This document shows, in pieces, positions 1-4,746 of a stretch of DNA of 6,101 nucleotides. How positions within the stretch are numbered: position 1 is the first letter of the stretch; every line of letters begins with the position of its first letter. The DNA is from JBFMHD01 sp040752395 [NCBI: Candidatus Hydrogenedentota bacterium] (GTDB lineage: Bacteria > JBFMHD01). The translations under genes were made by a program, and so were the position numbers. The stretch covers positions 1 to 6,101 of the forward strand of contig JBFMHD010000170.1 of NCBI GenBank assembly GCA_040752395.1, read 5' to 3'. Below the pieces are notes generated by a model that made no database searches, was not told the DNA's origin, and saw only the letters and a program-made list of their open reading frames with translations.

Positions 1-127
1 GCCGGCTGGAGCCAAAAGCCAAAAGCCTGCTGAAAAGTCTTGAGTCTTGAGTCTCGAGTCCTGTTTTGACTCACGACTTGCGACTCACGACTCTTTTCAT
101 ATCATCTTTAGTTTTTCATCCTTTGTG
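1..127. repeat. Left copy of a dispersed inverted repeat
   Basis: Bases 1-13 (gccggctggagcc) are the exact reverse complement of 6072-6084. Bases 98-127 match the reverse complement of 6019-6048 at 29 of 30 positions, the only mismatch being at base 120. Between these blocks, 14-32 resembles the reverse complement of 6049-6071 (shared AAGCC/GAGCCTG-type heptads), while 33-97 is an extra hairpin array absent from the right copy. The two copies therefore look like one intergenic repeat family in opposite orientation, bracketing the whole gene cluster. No transposase is seen in the window, so a composite mobile element is not supported by the visible genes. Confidence 0.7.
33..97. repeat. Heptad tandem array folding into a long interrupted hairpin
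   Basis: The left arm has gagtcNN units at 42, 49 and 56, preceded by aaaagtctt at 33-41. The right arm has gactcNN-type units at 68, 75, 82 and 89, followed by tttt at 94-97. Each gagtc can pair with a gactc or gactt, giving 5-bp stems separated by 2x2 internal loops around the loop at 61-67, closed by aaaa/tttt. Period-7 arrays recall the short tandemly repeated repetitive (STRR) heptamers described in cyanobacteria, though the unit here differs. A bidirectional terminator role is possible because the arms end in an A-tract and a T-tract. Confidence 0.65.
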
Positions 128-185
128 TAGAGCGCAAAAACGCAATAACCCAATAACCCAATAGTGTAGAGCGCAACCCGCGCTC
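125..185. repeat. 13-bp direct repeat, 8-mer tandem repeat and small hairpin
   Basis: The 13-mer gtgtagagcgcaa occurs at 125-137 and 164-176. Between them caataacc is tandemly repeated (143-150, 151-158 and partial 159-163). The second 13-mer runs into a perfect hairpin with arms gagcgc (169-174) and gcgctc (180-185) and loop aaccc. No T-run follows, so it is not a typical Rho-independent terminator. Function is unknown. Confidence 0.6.
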
Positions 186-228
186 ATGAGTACTCCTTTA
201 AAGTGTCTCACGTTTCAGGGGAGTAATA

Positions 229-357
229 TATTCCCATTTCTTCTCCACCTATAACTGAGAACCTGTGAAAAAATTAGACTTTTTTAGAAAACAGGGAGTG
301 ATAATAAAAGAGTTACCCGGTATTAATGATGATTATTTCACAGGTTCTGAGGGAATA
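229..357. other. Inverted-repeat structure, possible leader RNA or small MITE-like element
   Basis: Bases 255-270 (ctgagaacctgtgaaa) pair with 336-351 at 15 of 16 positions, enclosing a 65-base loop. An outer pair, tattccc at 229-235 and gggaata at 351-357, is continuous with the right arm but separated from the left arm by 19 bases. The element ends about 25 bases before the candidate promoter, so it may lie outside the transcript of the downstream operon. No clear target-site duplication is visible. A TPP riboswitch was considered because of CTGAGA next to ACCTG, but the rest of the conserved aptamer is missing. Bases 191-228 and 412-453 show nothing else recognisable. Confidence 0.5.
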
Positions 358-382
358 CTTTCAAGGTGTTTCAATAATTTCC

Positions 383-411
383 TTGCTTTTTATATAAATA
401 ATATATAAAAT
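383..411 (+). promoter_or_regulatory. Candidate sigma70-type promoter for the operon
   Basis: TTGCTT (383-388) and TAAAAT (406-411) are separated by 17 bases inside a strongly AT-rich stretch. This would start transcription around base 418 and give a leader of about 90 bases before the first gene. The hexamers match the consensus imperfectly and such matches arise by chance in AT-rich DNA. The position, just upstream of the first gene of a same-strand cluster, is what supports it. Confidence 0.35.
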
Positions 412-453
412 TTAGATAGTTACAGAATTACAGCGAGGAGACTGCTGCAGTTC

Positions 454-488
454 GTGACTTGAGGTCTGAAGCCCGGAATAAAGAGACA
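454..488. repeat. Degenerate heptad tract in the leader of the first gene
   Basis: The sequence can be read in 7-base steps: gtgactt, gaggtct, gaagccc, ggaataa, agagaca. The first three units resemble the gagtcNN and gaagccN units at the two ends of the window. A small inverted repeat, actgctgcagt (441-451), lies just before it. The phase is weak after the third unit, so this is a tentative member of the same repeat class. Confidence 0.35.
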
Positions 489-510
489 AGACTTTTTATA
501 GGAAGTTTTT

Positions 511-1401
511 ATGATTAGCAGGCGTAAATTTATTATTGGTAGCGCTTTAACCTTCGCTGCACCCTCTATATTTATTAAAAGAGGGCTTAATGCTTATAAT
601 GATTTTACAAGATTAACTCTGCTACATACTAATGATATGCATTCACATATAGAACCTATCAAAGGCGGGAAATATGATGGGTTGGGTGGCTGCGCAAGAA
701 GAATGACGCTTATAAAGAGGTTACGTAATAACAATACTTTATTACTTGATGCTGGTGATGTTATTCAGGGAACGCCTTATTTTAATTTTTATAAAGGCGA
801 GATAGAGTTTAAATCAATGACAGCTATGGGGTATGATGTAATGACAATAGGTAATCACGAGTTTGATGCTGATATAGAGGGGATGAGACGAAATTTTAAA
901 AAATTTGCTAAATTTGAGATAGTTAATTCTAATTATAAAATAGAAGATGAATACTTAAGAAACAGGGTCAAGGATTATGTTGTGCGGAATTTTGGTAATG
1001 TCAGGGTTGGGATCTTTGGACTCGGGATAAAGCTTCAGGGGCTTGTCTCAGATAATATTTGCGAAGGGTTTGAATATACTTCTCCTTTAGAAAATGTTGA
1101 TAGAGTTGTTAAAATATTAAGAAAGAAAGAAAAAGTTGATTTTATTATCTGTATCTCGCATCTTGGGTTAACAGGTTATGATAAAGAATGTGGTGATAGA
1201 GATATAGCAGAAAGAGTAAGAGGGATAGATTTAATTATAGGTGGGCACACTCATACATTTATGGAACAGCCAGAATTGATTAAAGATACCTATATATTTC
1301 AGGTGGGATTTGCAGGAATAATTCTTGGCAGACTGGATTTTACATTTGATAAAAACAAGAAATTAGTCTCTCTTCAAACTAAAAAATATACAATCTGTTA
1401 G
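511..1401 (+). CDS. Tat-exported metallophosphatase, 5'-nucleotidase (UshA/CpdB) family, catalytic domain only
   Basis: This is likely an exported phosphoesterase of the calcineurin-like superfamily acting on nucleotides or other phosphate esters. The N-terminus MISRRKFIIGSALTFAAPS has the twin-arginine motif SRRKF followed by a hydrophobic stretch, so Tat export is likely; the cleavage site is unclear. Metal and catalytic motifs appear in order: LLHTNDMHSH (D42, H44), LDAGDVIQG (D83), GNHEFD (114-119), SHLG (H217) and GGHTHT (H246, H248). UshA-type enzymes usually exceed 500 residues because of a C-terminal substrate-binding domain. This 296-residue protein ends just after the metallophosphatase fold, so its specificity cannot be read from the sequence. 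The start is supported by AGGAAG (500-505) and the intact signal sequence. The ThiC-family gene follows after 9 bases, which suggests cotranscription. Family assignment is firm; the substrate is unknown. Confidence 0.88.
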   Translation: MISRRKFIIGSALTFAAPSIFIKRGLNAYNDFTRLTLLHTNDMHSHIEPIKGGKYDGLGGCARRMTLIKRLRNNNTLLLDAGDVIQGTPYFNFYKGEIEFKSMTAMGYDVMTIGNHEFDADIEGMRRNFKKFAKFEIVNSNYKIEDEYLRNRVKDYVVRNFGNVRVGIFGLGIKLQGLVSDNICEGFEYTSPLENVDRVVKILRKKEKVDFIICISHLGLTGYDKECGDRDIAERVRGIDLIIGGHTHTFMEQPELIKDTYIFQVGFAGIILGRLDFTFDKNKKLVSLQTKKYTIC

Positions 1402-1410
1402 AAAGTTATT

Positions 1411-2697
1411 ATGAACAAAGATACTTTGATAAATTTATTAAGAAAGAAGGAGATAATAGGCACAGTAAAAAAAGTTGCCAGGACCGAGGGTATTGAGGTA
1501 CCAGAGCTTGCTGATTTGATACTAAACAGCAGAGTTGTTATACCATGTAATATTCTTAATAGAGACAGACTAAAAGTATGTGGTATCGGTGAAAAATTAA
1601 GAGTTAAAATAAATGCTAATATAGGTACATCTCCTGATTGCCATAATCTTGATGTAGAGATAGCTAAAGCCAGGACCGCTGTTAAGTACGGCAGTGATAC
1701 TTTAATGGATTTATCCATTGGAGGAGATGTATATAAAATATTAAAGGGGATAAGAGAAACGGTTGACATACCACTTGGCACAGTTCCGGTTTATACCGCA
1801 TCCGTAAAAGCAAAAGAGAAATATGGTGTTTCATCTAAAATTACTGAAGATGATTTATTTGAAAGTGTAGAAAGGCATTGTGAGATTGGCGTTGATTTCA
1901 TAACAGTTCATTGTGGAGTGACCCGGAAAGTATTAGAGATATTAAAAAATAAAAAGAGGATATTAAACATAGTGAGTCGGGGAGGCGCTTTACTTGCTAA
2001 TTTTATGTTGAAAAACGATTGCGAGAACCCATTCTACGAAAAATTTGATAGATTGCTTGATATTGCAGCTTGTTATGATGTTACGTTAAGTTTAGGTGAT
2101 GGTTTAAGACCCGGCTGTATTGAAGATGCGACTGATACGCCGCAGATCGAAGAGATGATAGTTTTATCACAACTCGCTAAAAGAGCAGCAACAAGAGGTG
2201 TTCAAGTAATGATTGAGGGACCAGGTCATATACCATTAAATGAGATTGAGACCAACATAAAAATACAGAAATCTTTATGTAATGGAGCACCATTTTATGT
2301 TCTTGGTCCGCTTGTAACAGACGTAGCTGTTGGCTATGATCACATTGCTTCAGCGATTGGCAGTGCTTTAGCGGGTTTAGCAGGTGCTGATTTTTTATGT
2401 TATGTGACACCTGCTGAACATCTCGGACTACCAACCATTGAAGATGTTAAAACAGGTGTTATAGCTTCTAAAATAGCTGCACATAGTGTTAACATCGCAC
2501 GTGGATTTAAAGATGCAAGAGAAAGAGATAGATTAATGGCTATCGCAAGACAGAAACTTGACTGGGAAAAACAATTTGAGCTCGCATTTGACCAGGAAAT
2601 CCCAAAAGAAAAAAGAAATAAAATTTTACCAGTAGATGAAGAATTATGCTCTATGTGCGGTGAATACTGTGCTATTTTGGCTTCTAAGAATTTATGA
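1411..2697 (+). CDS. thiC: ThiC-family radical SAM enzyme (HMP-P synthase, or possibly the BzaF paralogue)
   Basis: ThiC turns the purine intermediate aminoimidazole ribotide (AIR) into the thiamine pyrimidine HMP-P using S-adenosylmethionine and a [4Fe-4S] cluster in the cytosol. Conserved segments are INANIGTS (67-74), MDLSIGGDV (99-107), GTVPVY (123-128), TVHCGVT (165-171), SRGGALLA (189-196), SLGDGLRPG (227-235), VMIEGPGHIP (266-275), APFYVLGPL (293-301), GYDHI (308-312) and CYVTPAEHLGLP (330-341). The C-terminal cluster motif is C413-x2-C416-x3-C420, one residue shorter than the CX2CX4C of proteobacterial ThiC. At 428 residues it is the short form lacking the extra N-terminal domain of the E. 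coli protein. The usual TD(I/V)APGYDHI reads TDVAVGYDHI. The closely related BzaF makes 5-hydroxybenzimidazole from the same substrate and cannot be excluded. No TPP riboswitch is seen upstream. The ribosome site (gaaag, 1401-1405) is weak, suggesting translational coupling to the preceding gene. Confidence 0.9.
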   Translation: MNKDTLINLLRKKEIIGTVKKVARTEGIEVPELADLILNSRVVIPCNILNRDRLKVCGIGEKLRVKINANIGTSPDCHNLDVEIAKARTAVKYGSDTLMDLSIGGDVYKILKGIRETVDIPLGTVPVYTASVKAKEKYGVSSKITEDDLFESVERHCEIGVDFITVHCGVTRKVLEILKNKKRILNIVSRGGALLANFMLKNDCENPFYEKFDRLLDIAACYDVTLSLGDGLRPGCIEDATDTPQIEEMIVLSQLAKRAATRGVQVMIEGPGHIPLNEIETNIKIQKSLCNGAPFYVLGPLVTDVAVGYDHIASAIGSALAGLAGADFLCYVTPAEHLGLPTIEDVKTGVIASKIAAHSVNIARGFKDARERDRLMAIARQKLDWEKQFELAFDQEIPKEKRNKILPVDEELCSMCGEYCAILASKNL

Positions 2698-3644
2698 ATC
2701 GGCTCCCAAATTATTTAAGACTATCTATAACTGATAGATGCAATTTAAGATGCAAATATTGTATCGGGACCTTTGTCTATTTAAAAAGAGAAGAAATTCT
2801 TACTCTTGAAGAACTTTATAGAACCTCTTATCTTTTTTCAAGATGCGGGATTGATAAATTAAGAATAACTGGCGGTGAACCGCTTGTAAGAAAAGGTGCT
2901 ACAGAATTAATTAATAAAATTACTGAGTCTGAGCTATTTAATGACATATCTCTAACCACTAACGGAATGTTATTAGAAGAAAAGGCTGATGAATTGTTTA
3001 AAGCCGGTATAAGAAGACTTAATATCAGTCTCGCTACACTTGATAATGAAGAGTATTACGGATTAACAGGCGGAGATTTGAACAAGGTTTTAAGAGGGAT
3101 AAATTTAGCAAAAACCACTGGCTTTGAATCGATCAAGATAAATGTTGTATTATGGAAAGGACTACAAGAGAACGAGATCAACAATTGGATAGAATTTTCA
3201 CAAAAGAATAATTTAACAGTACGATTTATCGAACAGATGCCGATTGAATCAGGGATGTTTATTCAGGAACAATGGCCACGAACTACGGCAGGGAATGTTT
3301 TAGAGATAATAAGAAATAAATATATAATTGAAAAGATAGATATTAAAGGTGCAGGACCCGCTTCTTATTATAAATTGAGAGAAAAAAAAGTAGTGTTTGG
3401 TATTATCAATTCTATGGACCATAATCAATGTCTTACCTGCAACAGGATAAGAGTCTCAGCAAAAGGTGAATTAAGGTATTGCCTTTTTCAGGATGATTGC
3501 GTAGATTTGAAATACATTTTACGGAATGAAAAAGATGATGAAAAATTAATTGAGATGTTGAAAAAAATAGTTTCTAATAAGGTGTCGTACAAAAATAATA
3601 ATCCTCGAATATTATCACAACCTATGTCCTATATAGGAGGATAG
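2694..3644 (+). CDS. moaA: GTP 3',8-cyclase MoaA
   Basis: MoaA is a radical SAM enzyme that rearranges GTP to 3',8-cyclo-7,8-dihydro-GTP, the first step of molybdopterin synthesis. The N-terminal cluster motif is C16-x3-C20-x2-C23 in SITDRCNLRCKYC, and LRITGGEPLVRK (57-68) is the SAM-binding GGE region. The second cluster motif is C246-x2-C249-x13-C263 in NQCLTCNRIRVSAKGELRYC. Arginines R9, R251 and R253 align by motif with the GTP-contacting arginines of the family. The C-terminal double glycine (PMSYIGG, 315-316), needed for GTP radical initiation, is present. The loop after C23 lacks the usual Met-Pro and is shortened (CIGTFVYLKREEIL), and SLDTL reads SLATL. The start overlaps the thiC stop by 4 bases (ATGA). 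The last 96 bases are repeated before moaC, so this gene marks the left edge of an insertion. Its 316 residues are close to the family norm of about 330. Confidence 0.94.
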   Translation: MNRLPNYLRLSITDRCNLRCKYCIGTFVYLKREEILTLEELYRTSYLFSRCGIDKLRITGGEPLVRKGATELINKITESELFNDISLTTNGMLLEEKADELFKAGIRRLNISLATLDNEEYYGLTGGDLNKVLRGINLAKTTGFESIKINVVLWKGLQENEINNWIEFSQKNNLTVRFIEQMPIESGMFIQEQWPRTTAGNVLEIIRNKYIIEKIDIKGAGPASYYKLREKKVVFGIINSMDHNQCLTCNRIRVSAKGELRYCLFQDDCVDLKYILRNEKDDEKLIEMLKKIVSNKVSYKNNNPRILSQPMSYIGG

Positions 3645-3823
3645 ACGAAATTCTGTAAATCTCGAATTATAAATTGAAGATTGCAAATTGTAAATTTTAA
3701 AATGAAACAAGAGGCTTGGCACCTACTGATGAATTATAAATTGTAGATTGGAAACTCGGGAGTTAAAATCGGGGAATTGCCTTCGGCAACTTCGTGAATA
3801 CAAGACGATAAATAAAAGATTTT
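3645..3823. repeat. AT-rich heptad tracts between moaA and the MNT gene
   Basis: Immediately after the moaA stop, acgaaa (3645-3650) matches the atgaaa start of moaC. Period-7 AT-rich units follow: aattata, aattgaa, gattgca, aattgta, aatttta and aaatgaa at 3665-3706. A second tract has aattata, aattgta, gattgga and aactcgg at 3732-3759. The two tracts share gaattataaattg-type sequence as a direct repeat. A perfect small hairpin, ttgcc/ggcaa, sits at 3777-3789 with loop ttc and no flanking T-run. No convincing gene is seen here, and neither moaA nor the converging MNT gene has a clear terminator. Confidence 0.6.
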
Positions 3824-4153
3824 TTATATTAATGGAATGTCCTTACGACTTTTTAGGATTTCAGAGAGGATACTTGCTTTTTCTGGTTTCTGGTATTCAT
3901 CCCAAAAAATACACCGCGGTTCAATGTTATAATCTACCTTGGCCGCATAATGAAAAAGAGATGCTGTAATATTTATTCTATTACTTCCAGCCAGCTTATC
4001 AACTACTACTCCTACATCAATATCACTATCTTTTGATACTTTCCCTTTTGCATAGGATCCATATATAAACACTTTTTTTACAGAATAAATATCTTTAATC
4101 AATAAATAAAATTGCCTGACTTTTTCCTTAATTAAATCTTTCTTTTTAACCAT
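3824..4153 (-). CDS. Minimal nucleotidyltransferase (MNT) domain protein
   Basis: This is a small DNA polymerase beta-like nucleotidyltransferase. The signature FIYGSYAKGKVSKDSDIDVGVVV (29-51) contains the GS loop (32-33) and the metal-binding SDID (D44, D46). A later VDYNIEPRCIFWDEY segment (73-87) matches the IEP region typical of MNT proteins paired with HEPN proteins. At 109 residues it has the normal length of a stand-alone MNT protein. Its start lies inside the end of the HEPN gene, overlapping it by 22 bases in another frame, which indicates tight coupling. In characterised HepT/MntA toxin-antitoxin pairs the MNT partner AMPylates and silences the HEPN toxin. Applying that here is an inference, since the HEPN partner lacks the classical RNase motif. 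The gene runs against the mo-gene cluster and converges on moaA. Confidence 0.85.
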   Translation of the reverse strand: MVKKKDLIKEKVRQFYLLIKDIYSVKKVFIYGSYAKGKVSKDSDIDVGVVVDKLAGSNRINITASLFHYAAKVDYNIEPRCIFWDEYQKPEKASILSEILKSRKDIPLI

Positions 4154-4521
4154 TTAAACAAACTCCTGGTTTTTCTTAAAATCTCAAACGATCTTTTTTT
4201 TGTTAAACTTTTAAATAATTCTTTGATTGTTTCGGTATATCTTGATTCAAGGTAATAGGAATTCAGCAATTCAACAAATGTTAGCTCGCTTTCTTTAATC
4301 ATTGATGCAATTGATGTTAAGTTAATTAATTTTATTAAATTATGAGTATACGGTGGTGTTTTATTATTTTCTTTTACATAAATTGCTTTTAATATTTTCT
4401 CTATTGCCTGCTGGCAGGTGAATGCCACATAAAGGTATCTCCTGGATTTATACATATGTTTAGCAGTTTTTAAGTCATATTCTGCAATAATCATCCAATT
4501 TTTAACTATTTTTTCACTCAT
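4132..4521 (-). CDS. HEPN domain protein paired with the MNT gene
   Basis: This is an all-helical HEPN protein. Family hallmarks are NWMIIAEYDLKTAKHMY (8-24), FTCQQAIEKILKAIYV (34-49), PPYTHNLIKL (56-65) and SYYLESRYTE (88-97), the last corresponding to the Y-x-x-(A/S)-R-Y-(P/T)-(D/E) motif of PF05168-type HEPN proteins. The RX4-6H ribonuclease motif of HepT toxins is absent: no histidine follows R94 within six residues. RNA cleavage is therefore not supported, and a substrate-binding or regulatory role with the MNT enzyme is equally possible. The start is supported by agaggt (plus-strand 4527-4532) at good spacing. HEPN comes first and MNT second, with a 22-base overlap, which is a common order for these pairs. 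The pair lies on the opposite strand within an otherwise co-directional cluster, consistent with acquisition. Confidence 0.85.
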   Translation of the reverse strand: MSEKIVKNWMIIAEYDLKTAKHMYKSRRYLYVAFTCQQAIEKILKAIYVKENNKTPPYTHNLIKLINLTSIASMIKESELTFVELLNSYYLESRYTETIKELFKSLTKKRSFEILRKTRSLFKWLKRKI

Positions 4522-4579
4522 AAACTACCTCTAAATCTATAAATTTTCTGTTTTTCAATATCATGATACATTACCAATA

Positions 4580-4608
4580 AATTTACTATATTTTTGAAAA
4601 GCTATCAA
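4580..4608 (-). promoter_or_regulatory. Candidate promoter for the HEPN-MNT pair
   Basis: Read on the minus strand, TTGATA (plus-strand 4603-4608, 5 of 6 to TTGACA) is followed after 17 bases by TAAATT (4580-4585, 4 of 6 to TATAAT). The start of transcription would lie near 4573, giving a leader of about 50 bases. The -35 box overlaps an 8-bp perfect inverted repeat. Support is moderate because the region is AT-rich. Confidence 0.35.
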
Positions 4609-4622
4609 ATATTTTATTTGAT
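4604..4622. promoter_or_regulatory. Perfect inverted repeat, possible operator
   Basis: The arms atcaaata (4604-4611) and tatttgat (4615-4622) are perfectly complementary around ttt. The site covers most of the putative -35 box of the HEPN-MNT promoter, a position where a repressor would block transcription. A second palindrome, tatcatgata (4559-4568), lies just downstream in the leader. No regulator gene is present, so an operator role is inference. A weak hairpin is the alternative. Confidence 0.35.
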
Positions 4623-4650
4623 TTGCGTATACATGAAATGAAAAAAAATA

Positions 4651-4746
4651 GTTGAAATGTTGAAAAAAATAGTTTTTAATAAGGCGTCGTACAAAAATAA
4701 TAATCCTCGGATATTATCGCAACCTATGTCCTGGATAGGAGGATAG
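4651..4746 (+). pseudogene. Duplicated 3' fragment of moaA
   Basis: These 96 bases align without gaps to 3549-3644, the end of moaA, with 8 mismatches (about 92% identity). The match continues 6 bases into the moaC start. In the moaA frame the fragment encodes 31 residues plus stop, ending PMSWIGG, and differs from the intact copy by I/V, S/F, V/A and Y/W. The frame is closed upstream by a TGA at 4639-4641, so it is not a functional MoaA. Weak similarity may continue upstream through A-rich sequence to about 4635. It is best explained as the scar of an insertion or duplication at the moaA-moaC junction. Confidence 0.85.
4737..4742 (+). promoter_or_regulatory. moaC ribosome binding site within the moaA remnant
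   Basis: AGGAGG lies 4 bases before the moaC ATG and encodes the Gly-Gly codons of the moaA remnant. The same AGGAGG is present at the end of the intact moaA (3635-3640), where it now precedes ACG rather than ATG. The remnant therefore preserves the original overlap of the moaA end with the moaC translation signal. The 4-base spacing is short but the core is perfect. Confidence 0.7.

Noticed and set aside
250-357. TPP riboswitch upstream of a ThiC-family operon
   Set aside because: CTGAGA and ACCTG occur together at 255-265, but they are adjacent rather than separated by a helix, and the conserved GGATAATGCCAGCG-type segment is missing.
1398-1781. Minus-strand open frame of 127 codons
   Set aside because: It lies wholly opposite the well-supported ThiC-family gene, has no recognisable motifs, and reads as a complement shadow.
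2177-2434. Minus-strand open frame of 85 codons
   Set aside because: It lies inside the most conserved part of the ThiC-family gene, and its Gln/His/Leu-rich composition is typical of a shadow frame.
3665-3759. CRISPR array
   Set aside because: The repeats are 7-base contiguous units without uniform spacers.
3748-3969. Plus-strand open frame of 73 codons
   Set aside because: It starts in a heptad tract and runs antisense to the MNT gene, which has clear GS and SDID motifs. There is no ribosome site or family similarity.
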